Below are positions 32,187 to 42,011 of a stretch of 64,000 nucleotides of DNA, piece by piece (positions within the stretch are counted from its first letter, which is position 1; each line of letters opens with the position of its first letter). The notes beneath the pieces are model-generated. The model was given only the letters and a program-made list of their open reading frames with translations, was not told the origin of the DNA and searched no databases. The stretch is from Serratia rubidaea (GTDB taxonomy: Bacteria > Pseudomonadota > Gammaproteobacteria > Enterobacterales > Enterobacteriaceae), in the NCBI GenBank assembly GCA_901472405.1, contig LR590463.1, forward strand, positions 4,712,001-4,776,000. Direction: 5' to 3'. The translations under genes were made by a program, and so were the position numbers.

Positions 32187-34205
32187 CGCGCCACCTCCAT
32201 CACGGGAGCCGTCAGCCGCAGCTCTGCGTTCAAACGCGCCTGCACCGCCCCTGCGGCCTGGATGCCGGCCTGCACCGCGCTCTCGATATTGCCGATACCG
32301 ATGCTGTCCTGATTGGCGAAGTGAATATTTTCAACCGGCTGGCTGGCGTCGCTGAACACGCCCTGCGCCTGTTGCCCAATCACGGAGGTCACCAAACCTG
32401 CCGGCCAGTACCAGATTTTGATGTCTTCAATCACGTCGGCCTCAATCCCCATATTGCGCAGCACACCGGCAATTTCGATATAGGTTTGCTGCTGCAGCCC
32501 CAGAAAGTCGTGCTGCGCGCTGCGCCCTTGCCGCTCCCGCCGGGTGGTCGGCTTCAGCAGGGTCAGTACGCCCTTTTCCGCGCCGCTCTCGCTGTCCATC
32601 CAGTTGGCGACCAGGCACGTGCCGGCCTTACACCAGGCATAGGGCGCGCGCGGGTTATCCGGCTCGATCAGATAGCCGCCGAACGAGTGGCTGAGAATCG
32701 GCGCGGACAGCTGCACATTCGCCAGGTAATAATCTTCGTGGCGGATGGCGTCCAGCGCGCTACGCTGCGCCGCCGGCAGGTTCGGTAAAAACTGCGTCAG
32801 ATGCGTTTTGGGCGCCGCCCAGATCACCTGGCGCGCGTTCACATGACAGGTGTCGCCATCGATATTCAGCTGCAGCCGCGTTGTTTCACCCTGCGGCGTG
32901 ACGGCCTCGAGCTGGACGCGGTTTTGCAGCCGGACGCCGCCTTGTCTATTGAGGTAATCACACAGTCCGGCGCCGATACTGCCGTTGCCGCCCGGCAACG
33001 TCACCAGCGTGCCGCGCAGGTAACCCACCAGGAAATGCAGCCCGACATAGGCGGAAACCTCGCGTACGTCCAAACATTCAACCCGCAACGTGGTGCTGAC
33101 CGCATTTTCCACCAATTTGCCCAGTTTCTTCGGCGGCTGCAGATGCGCCGGCAACGCGTCCGCAGCACCCGGAGCAAACAGGTAATCATGCAGCGACATC
33201 GTATCGAGCAGCGTCATCTCCTCCCGGCTCCAGCCGCTCTCCGGCGCCCAGGGAACCTGAGGATAGCGATCGCCGTCCGGAGAAAAGCGGTCAAGAAAGG
33301 CGTACAACTCGGCGAAAATCGGATCGCCCAGCTGTTTGGCGGCGATGACATAAGGCTTGCCTATCAACGCATGCAGGAAAAGCTGACCGGTCAATCCCCA
33401 AACTGCAGGCTTGAGCAGGTAGGACGGATATTTGAGGAAACCGACGGTGACTTCCCCCAGGCATCTGAGCAATAAAAAGGTGTCAAAAAACACCAGGGTA
33501 TCGCGCTCATTAGAGCGGTAAGCGTTCTCCAGCCCGATTTTTTCCAACACGCGCATCATGGCCGAATTCGGCTGCGGCTGTTGGAAACAGACGCCGGCGA
33601 TAGGAAACTTCAGCGTATCCAGGGTATTGAAACGGGCATTACCGCCAAAGGTAGCGCTTTTTTCCAACACCAAAAACCCGGCGGCCGCTCAGTTCACTGG
33701 CGGCAGTCAGGCCGGATACGCCGCCGCCGACGATCACCACGTCATAGTCATCATCGAGCGGCGACGTTGCCTGAGGAGACGTGGCGGCGGGCGATGAGAA
33801 TGAACGGGTAGGGAACGTGCGTGTCTGAGGCTTGCGCCGGTGCTGTACGCGCAGCATATACAGCGCGGCCAACGCGAACAGCGCATCCAGATAGATGACC
33901 TGCGGCTGCGCACGGTGCAGCAGGAGGACAAAGACCGCCATCATCAACAGCTGACCGTAAATCACCCGCACCGCCCAGCGCGGGTTAAGCACCAGCACCA
34001 AGCCTGAGCCGAACAGCAACACGCCGACCAACAGATTGACCGCTGCGCCATGGTCCGCCAGCCACTGCGTCGCGCCGGCATACCAGGCGTCCTGGTTGGC
34101 GATCGCCGCCTGATGCAAGATGGCGGGAACATTCTCCAGTGCGGGAAAGGCCTTGGCCAGGCCGGCAAGCATATACAACAGGCCAAAGAGTCGTTGAATA
34201 ATCAC
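32183..34205 (-). CDS. pigB: PigB, membrane-linked FAD amine oxidase (one frameshift)
   Basis: Oxidises H2MAP to MAP. It has 673 residues after correction. The first 130 are an unusual membrane part with about four helices, looking like a DoxX-type segment (LLVGVLLFGSGLVLVL, LLMMAVFVLLL). It is followed by an FAD-binding amine oxidase with the dinucleotide motif YDVVIVGGGVSGLTAA near 155 and the late FANQDSIGIGNIESAV block. Five A at 33672-33676 should be four, joining ELSGRRV to LVLEKSATFGGNAR. It overlaps pigA and pigC by four bases each. The membrane part suggests that the last steps of prodigiosin assembly take place at the inner membrane. Confidence 0.9.
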
Positions 34206-35362
34206 CCTCTTCCTCCTCGTAACCCCAGCTTGCGGGCCATGATTTCTTTTTGGATATCGTTGGTGCCGGAAAAAATCCGGCTGGGAATAACGTTCAGCAG
34301 TTCACGCACCAGACCCAGCTCTTGATCCATCGCTGCACCGCCAAACGTTTGGATGGCATCCAGTGCCGACTGCACGGCATATTCGGAAATCAGCAGTTTG
34401 CTCATGGCGATATCGAGCTCCGCATCCTGTCCCTGATCGTGGCGCCAGCAGCCGCGATAGAGCATCAGCCGGCACTGCTCCAGACGCAGCTTCATCTCAA
34501 TAATGCGGTTGGAGACCGACTGGAACTGCCCCACCGGCTTGCCGAACTGCTGCCGCCGTTTCGCATAGGCCAGGGTCGTGTCCAGCAGCCTTTCCATCAC
34601 GCCGACAAACAGCGCCGAGAGACAACCTTTTTCCCAAATCATCGAATCGTGGAAAATGGCTCCGCCGGCGCCGGGCATGCCTATGCGATGCGTTTCGGGC
34701 ACGAAGAGATCGTGAAATGTCAGTTCGCCCCAGGGGCAGTTGGATAAGCAGTCTTTCGGGATGGTTTCACCGATGTGCAACCCCGGTACGCCTTTCTCAA
34801 TCAGGAAGGCTGAAACGCCCATAAAGCCATGGTCGGGATTGGTTTTGGCATAGACGACAAACAGGTCGGCGATCGGCGCGTTGGTAATAAATATTTTTTT
34901 GCCATTGAGGCGATAGCCGCCGTCACAAGGCTGCGCCGTAGAGGACATGGCGTAAATATCCGATCCGGCTTCCGCTTCGGTCGCCGCATTGGCCGCAATC
35001 AGCTTGCCCGTGACCAGGGGTTCCAGATATTGCGCTTTCAGCGCATCAGAGCCGAAGCGTGACAGTGGGATCACACAGGCGCAAAGATGCGCGCAGAGTG
35101 AAAACGATAGCCCCAGATCGCGGCTGCCTTTTCCCAGAGCTTCTATCATCAGCGCCGTATCCAGAGCGCCCATCTCCTCTCCGCCAAACTGGCTTGACAG
35201 CGGGCCCAGCGTAAAGCCATAGGCGGCAGCCTGTTGCCACAGTTCGAGGTTCAACCCCCGCTGTGCGATACGCGTTTGCGCATCCCGATCCAATACGTCC
35301 AGTGCGAAGCGATAGGCTGACTCATACCGCCGTTCCTGGGCATTCGAGAAATTAAAATTCAT
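34202..35362 (-). CDS. pigA: PigA, L-prolyl-PCP dehydrogenase
   Basis: FAD enzyme of the acyl-CoA dehydrogenase family that oxidises the proline held on PigG to pyrrole-2-carboxyl. It has 386 residues from MNFNFSNAQE, chosen because GGAGTATTC precedes it; eight upstream codons are also open. Family marks are AANAATEAEAGSDI for the flavin site, the YAKRRQQFGKPVGQFQ region near residue 255, and the C-terminal FGGAAMDQELGLVREL with RIFSGTNDIQ. First gene of the operon, and one of the few pig genes with an intact frame. Confidence 0.95.
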   Translation of the reverse strand: MNFNFSNAQERRYESAYRFALDVLDRDAQTRIAQRGLNLELWQQAAAYGFTLGPLSSQFGGEEMGALDTALMIEALGKGSRDLGLSFSLCAHLCACVIPLSRFGSDALKAQYLEPLVTGKLIAANAATEAEAGSDIYAMSSTAQPCDGGYRLNGKKIFITNAPIADLFVVYAKTNPDHGFMGVSAFLIEKGVPGLHIGETIPKDCLSNCPWGELTFHDLFVPETHRIGMPGAGGAIFHDSMIWEKGCLSALFVGVMERLLDTTLAYAKRRQQFGKPVGQFQSVSNRIIEMKLRLEQCRLMLYRGCWRHDQGQDAELDIAMSKLLISEYAVQSALDAIQTFGGAAMDQELGLVRELLNVIPSRIFSGTNDIQKEIMARKLGLRGGRG

Positions 35363-35620
35363 GAATACTCCGTTAACCGGGGCCATTAATTAGACCAGCT
35401 AATACTTCTAGTTTTCGACCGGAGATAATTCAATCAAGCCATCCCGGCACAAATGTAAACAAATGTTTATTTATGTAGTTTATTGTTGCATTTTTATGAA
35501 ACAAAACATTTATTTGATTGTTTTATATCTGTTTTATACGCAATGTTTTGAGAAATAAAAAAATTACAAATAGAAAAAACACTAATGTGTCCCAGATCTA
35601 ATAAATTAAAATTTCTATTG
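35363..35620 (-). promoter_or_regulatory. AT-rich pigA leader/promoter region
   Basis: This stretch is far richer in A and T than the genes around it, above all at 35450-35630, and has no ORF. It holds the near-palindrome AAACAAATGTTT at 35458-35469 and related ATAAATGTTT elements around 35505. Any single -35/-10 pair would be a weak call. It is the only space for the pig operon promoter on this side unless transcription enters from the small ORF upstream. The base composition suits H-NS-type silencing; this is inference. Confidence 0.55.
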
Positions 35621-35890
35621 TTAGATGGCGATTTTTACACATGGCGAAGATGTTCGGGCAGGAAGTATGCGCATGGTAAAACCATAGGGATGGGGATGGG
35701 TATCGCGGCATTCAGCGAGAATGCAAAACGGCGGGAACATTAAGCTTTTGATATAACGCGGATATTTTGCAAGCAAATAGTTGACCAACAAAGTTATGGC
35801 ATATGGCGGGCAGGCAATTTCGGCTTCATCCGACGCATCAATCAGCACAGCAACGGCCCGCATCACGCGCGCCGCCTGCCGATAAAGCAT
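35621..35890 (-). CDS. Unrecognised 89-aa ORF upstream of pigA
   Basis: I do not recognise this protein. It begins MLYRQAARVMRAVAVLIDAS, has a mildly hydrophobic central stretch (YAITLLVNYLLAKY) and four cysteines, and shows no signal peptide. Codon use in the first two thirds resembles neighbouring Serratia genes. AGAGAGGTAACCGT provides a good ribosome site before the ATG, and that site is one arm of a perfect hairpin. It points the same way as pigA, 258 bases upstream. It could be a small regulator or leader linked to the pig operon, or chance coding in an intergenic region. Confidence 0.4.
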   Translation of the reverse strand: MLYRQAARVMRAVAVLIDASDEAEIACPPYAITLLVNYLLAKYPRYIKSLMFPPFCILAECRDTHPHPYGFTMRILPARTSSPCVKIAI

Positions 35891-35892
35891 AC

Positions 35893-35922
35893 GGTTACCT
35901 CTCTAAAGACAGCGAGGTAACC
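35893..35922 (-). promoter_or_regulatory. Perfect hairpin covering the ribosome site of the 89-aa ORF
   Basis: Arms GGTTACCTC and GAGGTAACC are perfect 9-base complements with a 12-base loop. In minus-strand RNA the second arm contains the GAGG ribosome site three bases from the start codon, so folding would hide it. It could equally be a DNA operator. Upstream to 36028 the DNA is AT-rich, with the repeated element TTTTTTATCAG on the minus strand and a TATATTAT block, a plausible promoter. Confidence 0.5.
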
Positions 35923-36028
35923 CGCGAACAAACCATGCTGATAAAAAAGATAATATACTGATAAAAAATAAAAAAATTGAGTACAGCGCTATTTTTTAAC
36001 GTTTAGGACAGGTTAGTCCTCATACCAG

Positions 36029-37225
36029 TTATTTACCCTGCGCCAGCGCCTGTGCGCAGGCCCAGGCGGAGCTCCATGCCCACTGAAAGTTGTAACCGCC
36101 CAGCCACCCGGTCACGTCCACCACTTCACCGATAAAGTACAGGCCCGGCACCTTGCGCGCCTCCATGGTCTTGGACGACAGCTCGCGGGTATCCACGCCG
36201 CCCAGCGTCACTTCCGCCGTGCGGTAGCCTTCCGTACCGTTGGGCTGCACCCGCCATTGCTGCAGGCTATCCACCAGCGCGCTCTGCTGGGCGGGGGTCA
36301 GCTGCTTCAGGGTCGCTTCCGGCAGTTGCCCCAGGCTTTGCAAGAACTCAACCAGCCGTTTCGGCAGCTGCAGCGCCAGCGTATTTTTCAGGCTCTGATT
36401 AGGGTGAGCCTGACGTTGCTGGTCCAGGAAGCCCGCCAGATCGAGATCAGGAAGTAAGTTAATACTTACATACTCGCCAGGTCGCCAGTAGCTGGAAATC
36501 TGCAGCACCGCCGGGCCGGACAGGCCGCGGTGGGTAAACAGTATGGCTTCGCGGAACAGCGTGCCGTCCGCCGCCGTTATGCTGGCCGGCACCGAGACGC
36601 CGGACAGCGTCTGCGATTGCTCAAGCAGCGGCTTATGTAAGGTAAAAGGCACCAGTCCGGCGCGGGTGGGCAGCACGTTAAGACCAAACTGTTCCGCCAG
36701 CTTATAACCGAAGGGTGAAGCGCCCAGCCCCGGCATGGAAAGTCCGCCGCTGGCCACCACAAGTGAGCGAGCGCTCACTTTCTCTCCATTCAGCGTCAGC
36801 TCAAAGCCGTCGTCGCACTTTTCCACCTGCAGCACCTCACTGCGCAGGCGCAGCGTGACCTGGCCCAGCTCGCACTCCTTGACCAGCAGATCGACCACCT
36901 GCTGCGCCGAGTCGTCGCAAAACAGCTGGCCCAGCGTTTTCTCATGGTAAGCCACGCCGTAGCGGTTAATCAGGTCGATAAAATCCCACTGGGTGTAACG
37001 CGCCAGCGCGGATTTGCAAAAATGGGGGTTATTGGACAGGTAAGCCGCCGGTTCGGCGTACATGTTGGTGAAATTACAGCGTCCGCCGCCCGACATCAGA
37101 ATTTTACGCCCCGGCTTTTTGCCGTTGTCGAGCAGCAGCACCCGGCAACCCAGTTGCCCTGCCTGCGCCGCACAAAACATTCCCGCCGCGCCCGCGCCGA
37201 TGACCACCACATCAAACTGTTCCAC
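36029..37225 (-). CDS. yhiN: YhiN/HI0933-family flavoprotein
   Basis: Predicted FAD-dependent oxidoreductase of the HI0933 family, 398 residues. The N-terminal Rossmann motif is VVVIGAGAAGMFCAAQAG, followed by the family block GRKILMSGGGRCNFTN near residue 40 and the C-terminal LYFIGEVVDVTGWLGGYNFQWAWSS type ending. The substrate is unknown in enterobacteria. As in E. coli it lies next to and divergent from pitA. The pig operon lies beyond its end. Confidence 0.9.
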   Translation of the reverse strand: MEQFDVVVIGAGAAGMFCAAQAGQLGCRVLLLDNGKKPGRKILMSGGGRCNFTNMYAEPAAYLSNNPHFCKSALARYTQWDFIDLINRYGVAYHEKTLGQLFCDDSAQQVVDLLVKECELGQVTLRLRSEVLQVEKCDDGFELTLNGEKVSARSLVVASGGLSMPGLGASPFGYKLAEQFGLNVLPTRAGLVPFTLHKPLLEQSQTLSGVSVPASITAADGTLFREAILFTHRGLSGPAVLQISSYWRPGEYVSINLLPDLDLAGFLDQQRQAHPNQSLKNTLALQLPKRLVEFLQSLGQLPEATLKQLTPAQQSALVDSLQQWRVQPNGTEGYRTAEVTLGGVDTRELSSKTMEARKVPGLYFIGEVVDVTGWLGGYNFQWAWSSAWACAQALAQGK

Positions 37226-37526
37226 CTGAGCCTCTCTGAGTTAAACCACAATCACGACAAAAGCGCGCCATTTTACGCTATTTCGCTGCCGCTCACCGCT
37301 AAATTCATCGTAGTTATGTGTAAATTACGGCCTGCGCCAGCGCCGCGGTAAGGAAATGTTATATTCGGTAAATCCGTGTAACATTATGATATTTATTTGA
37401 TTTGCCGGTAAATAGTGCCAGTTTGGGTGCAATGAAATCAAAAAAACGTCATATTTTTCTTTTCCCCGCCCCCTGTTGTCACGGATAATGCGCGGCGTTC
37501 ATGTCCACAAACCTGGCGTAACGCTT
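37226..37526. promoter_or_regulatory. yhiN/pitA divergent intergenic region
   Basis: About 300 bases with an AT-rich stretch at 37355-37460 that probably holds the pitA promoter. I see no ORF or strong dyad. Confidence 0.4.
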
Positions 37527-39029
37527 ATGTTGCATTTGTTCGCTGGCCTGGATTTCCATACCGGCCTGATGTTAATACTCGCACTGCTGTTCGTATTGAT
37601 GTACGAAGCCATCAACGGCTTTCATGATACGGCCAATGCGGTTGCTACCGTGATCTATACCCGTGCTATGCGCTCGCAACTTGCGGTCGTAATGGCGGGC
37701 GTGTTTAATTTCCTTGGCGTAATACTCGGTGGTTTGAGTGTTGCCTACGCCATTGTCCACCTGCTGCCAACCGATCTGTTGCTGAACGTCAGTTCCGCTC
37801 ACGGATTAGCCATGGTGTTCTCCATGCTATTGGCGGCAATCGTCTGGAACCTCGGCACCTGGTATTTCGGTCTGCCGGCCTCCAGTTCCCACACGTTGAT
37901 TGGCGCCATTATCGGTGTCGGCCTGACCAACGCTCTGGTGACCAACACCTCCATGGTGGATGCGCTTAACATCCCGAAAATGATCAGTATTTTCCTGTCA
38001 TTGATCTTCTCTCCGCTGGTGGGGATGATGGTCGCCGGGCTGATGGTGTTTATGCTGCGCCGTTACTGGAGCGGCACCAAAAAACGCAAGCGTATTCATA
38101 TGACGCCGGCCGAACGTGAAAAGGTTGACGGTAAGCGCAAGCCGCCGTTCTGGACGCGTATCGCGCTGATTCTGTCCGCCGTCGGCGTCAGCTTCTCGCA
38201 CGGCGCCAACGACGGTCAGAAAGGTATTGGTTTGATCATGCTGGTGCTGATCGGCGTTGCGCCGGCCGGCTTTGTACTCAATATGAATGCAACCGGCTAT
38301 GACATCACCCGTACCCGCGACGCCGTCAGCCATCTGGAGCAGTATTACCAGCAGCATCAGGAGTCGCTGGCGCACGTAGTCGCCATCACGCCGCTGGTGC
38401 CGACGCCGGAAGAAACGCCGGCCAGCAACGCGCCGCAAGAGTTCCACTGCGACACATCGCGCGCTATGCCGGCCATCAGCCACGCCTCCGGCCTGTTGCA
38501 GGGCCTGCAAAGCTACGATCAGCTGAACGTGGAGCAACGCAGCCAGCTGCGCCGCCTGCTGATGTGCGTGACCGATACCGCAGATAAAGTCGCCAAGCTG
38601 CCGGAAACCTCAGCGGAAGACAAGCGCTTCCTGAGCAACCTGCGTCAGGATCTGCTGCAGACCGTTGAGTATGCGCCGCTGTGGATCATTGTCGCCGTCG
38701 CGCTGGCGCTGTCTCTCGGCACCATGGTGGGCTGGAAGCGCGTTGCAACCACCATCGGCGAGAAGATTGGCAAGAAGGGCATGACCTACGCACAGGGCGT
38801 ATCGGCCCAGATGACCGCTGCGCTGTCGATCGGCGTCGCCAGCTACACCGGCATGCCGGTTTCCACTACCCACGTGCTCTCCTCGGCGGTAGCCGGGACC
38901 ATGATCGTGGATGGCGGCGGCGTACAGAGTAAAACCGTGAAAAGCATCGCACTGGCCTGGGTGTTGACCCTGCCGATCTCGATTCTTCTGTCCGGTTCTC
39001 TGTACTGGCTGGCGCTGAAGCTGATCTGA
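37527..39029 (+). CDS. pitA: Low-affinity inorganic phosphate/metal symporter PitA
   Basis: Inner-membrane proton symporter for metal-phosphate complexes, 500 residues. The two inverted halves each carry the PiT signature: YEAINGFHDTANAVATVIYTR near residue 25 and FSHGANDGQKGIGLIM near 225. The sequence closely follows E. coli PitA, with a variable cytoplasmic loop in the middle (residues about 265-370). I use the MLHLFAGLDF start rather than the longer frame, by match to E. coli. A strong terminator follows. Confidence 0.95.
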   Translation: MLHLFAGLDFHTGLMLILALLFVLMYEAINGFHDTANAVATVIYTRAMRSQLAVVMAGVFNFLGVILGGLSVAYAIVHLLPTDLLLNVSSAHGLAMVFSMLLAAIVWNLGTWYFGLPASSSHTLIGAIIGVGLTNALVTNTSMVDALNIPKMISIFLSLIFSPLVGMMVAGLMVFMLRRYWSGTKKRKRIHMTPAEREKVDGKRKPPFWTRIALILSAVGVSFSHGANDGQKGIGLIMLVLIGVAPAGFVLNMNATGYDITRTRDAVSHLEQYYQQHQESLAHVVAITPLVPTPEETPASNAPQEFHCDTSRAMPAISHASGLLQGLQSYDQLNVEQRSQLRRLLMCVTDTADKVAKLPETSAEDKRFLSNLRQDLLQTVEYAPLWIIVAVALALSLGTMVGWKRVATTIGEKIGKKGMTYAQGVSAQMTAALSIGVASYTGMPVSTTHVLSSAVAGTMIVDGGGVQSKTVKSIALAWVLTLPISILLSGSLYWLALKLI

Positions 39030-39049
39030 GTCAGCGAACCCAACGAACG

Positions 39050-39077
39050 AGGCGGCCCCAGGGCCGCCTTTTTTTAT
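39050..39077 (+). terminator. Terminator after pitA
   Basis: Perfect GGCGGCCC/GGGCCGCC stem with a two-base loop, followed by seven T. It lies between convergent pitA and uspB. Confidence 0.88.
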
Positions 39078-39082
39078 TGGCG

Positions 39083-39418
39083 TCAGTACCAGATAGCCAT
39101 GGCGATCAGGCTGACCACCACCAGCCCGCACAGGGCGGAGGTCAGCATAAACTGCCGGCGCACCCGCTCACAGCGGCGGATAAACTCCGGGTCATGGTGA
39201 TCGGTATAGCGCTGCGCGTAGATATAGCGCACCAGGCGCAGCTGCTTGCTCGGCTGGCCGTGGGCGGTAAAGAAACCGCCGCCGTCAACATATTGGTACA
39301 ACAAGGGGTCGCATCCGCGCAGCACTACCAGCAGCGCGCGCAGGGACGAGTAATAGCGCACCATGTTTACCACACATACCACACACAAAGCCCAAAACAG
39401 CGCGACGGTACTGATCAT
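39083..39418 (-). CDS. uspB: Universal stress protein B
   Basis: Small inner-membrane protein of 111 residues, the usual UspB size. One hydrophobic helix lies at each end (MISTVALFWALCVVCVV and SALCGLVVVSLIAMAIWY) with a charged middle. In E. coli it is induced in stationary phase under RpoS and linked to ethanol tolerance. It sits between pitA and uspA and diverges from uspA, as in E. coli. Confidence 0.93.
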   Translation of the reverse strand: MISTVALFWALCVVCVVNMVRYYSSLRALLVVLRGCDPLLYQYVDGGGFFTAHGQPSKQLRLVRYIYAQRYTDHHDPEFIRRCERVRRQFMLTSALCGLVVVSLIAMAIWY

Positions 39419-39999
39419 GATTCCCCCTCAAGGCGTTGCGATCCACGGCAACCCGCCGGAGCCAACGGCCCTACTTCATATCCAATACTCACTGATGACC
39501 GATAGTTATACCGCTCAGGCGCCTCTTCCGTCAGCGACGCCCCATCGATACGCAAACGCATATTAGGACGCCGTACAGTGCACAGAAGAAAGGAGAGGCC
39601 CGTAACATAATTGTAGGATAATGAAACGTAAACGTAGCCGGACAGGCGGGAAAATTTAGCGCCGCCGCCGCTGCAGAACCGCCTGCGGCTTGCCGCATCC
39701 GCGCTCAAGCCGCCATTCGGGACTATACTTTTTGCAACAACGCTTATAATTCAAACGGTCAGCGGCGTAATACCCCCTGAATAAATAGGATTTTTAGCCC
39801 GATAGGTGTAAAACTGACGGGGTGAAAATGACAAGACTGAGTGAAGCATTGCGCTGTGATCGGCCCGACATATCCTTGCGTTAGCGCAATGATATGATGC
39901 AGGTGAACGCCATACCACGGCGGAGAAAATAACGGCGCCAGGCTGGCGCGCGGAATGCCTGCTACCCTTTAATCGGCATTATATGGAAGGAGTATTCTC
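39419..39999. promoter_or_regulatory. uspB/uspA divergent intergenic region
   Basis: A 581-base gap that holds the promoters of both usp genes. Minus-strand frames across 39415-39708 look like chance reading of GC-rich sequence. The uspA start follows GGAAGGAG. I see no repeat or RNA gene. Confidence 0.4.
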
Positions 40000-40442
40000 A
40001 TGGCTTACAAACACATACTTATCGCGGTAGACCTCTCCCCAGAAAGTAAAATTCTGGTCGAAAAAGCAGTTTCCATGGCGCGGCCGTACAATGCCAAAGT
40101 CTCGCTGATCCACGTAGATGTGAATTATTCCGACCTGTATACCGGCCTGATTGACGTTAATCTGGGGGATATGCAAAAGCGTATTTCCGAAGAAACCATA
40201 ACGCGCTGACCGAACTGTCGCAAAACGCCGGCTACCCTATCACCGAAACCCTGAGCGGCAGCGGCGATCTGGCGCAGGTGCTGGTGGATGCCATCAAGAA
40301 ATACGATATGGATCTGGTGCTGTGCGGCCACCACCAGGACTTCTGGAGCAAGCTGATGTCTTCCGCGCGCCAGCTGATCAATACCGTACATATCGATATG
40401 CTGATTGTACCGTTGCGCGATGAAGAGGATGAAGACGCCTAA
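40000..40442 (+). CDS. uspA: Universal stress protein A (one frameshift)
   Basis: Cytoplasmic stress protein with the USP alpha/beta fold, 147 residues after correction. The N-terminus reads MAYKHILIAVDLSPESKILV, as in E. coli. After the break the protein continues with the GSGDLAQVLVDAIKKYDMDLVLCGHH block. One C is missing near 40197, where ACCATAACG should read ACC CAT AAC G (ETHNALTEL). It is hard to see selection against this core gene, which supports sequencing error. Terminator just downstream. Confidence 0.9.
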
Positions 40443-40460
40443 GCGCGACGCCTTCTGCTC

Positions 40461-40489
40461 AAAAAAGCCCACGGTTTGTGGGCTTTTTT
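40461..40489 (+). terminator. Terminator after uspA
   Basis: Perfect stem AAAAAAGCCCAC/GTGGGCTTTTTT around a 5-base loop, with the T-run forming part of the stem. Confidence 0.88.
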
Positions 40490-40621
40490 GTTTCTGCAGG
40501 GATTAATTGCTTGATAAACAAGCGCCCCCCGGTGATATAGTCAAGAAAGACACAACATCTTCCCCCGTGACGTTAAATCAATAGCAATAAGCTGGGGGCA
40601 TTCATTTAGAAGGAGCTATCT

Positions 40622-41965
<1,344 letters not shown>

Positions 41966-41983
41966 CGCCCGCCCCGCTCATCT

Positions 41984-42010
41984 ATGCCGGCGTCACCGCC
42001 GGCATTTTTT
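41984..42010 (+). terminator. Terminator after gdhA
   Basis: Perfect 9-base stem ATGCCGGCG/CGCCGGCAT with a 4-base loop and six T. Confidence 0.88.
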
Positions 42011-42011
42011 A

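Noticed and set aside
14364..35362. Reading the pig locus as a cluster of pseudogenes
   Set aside because: Each break is one base, protein similarity continues on both sides, corrected lengths fit, and core genes outside the cluster show the same type of break. I keep it as the alternative, not the call.
39415..39708. A 97-codon minus-strand frame ahead of uspB
   Set aside because: No recognisable features or ribosome site, and its end runs into the uspB start; more likely promoter DNA.
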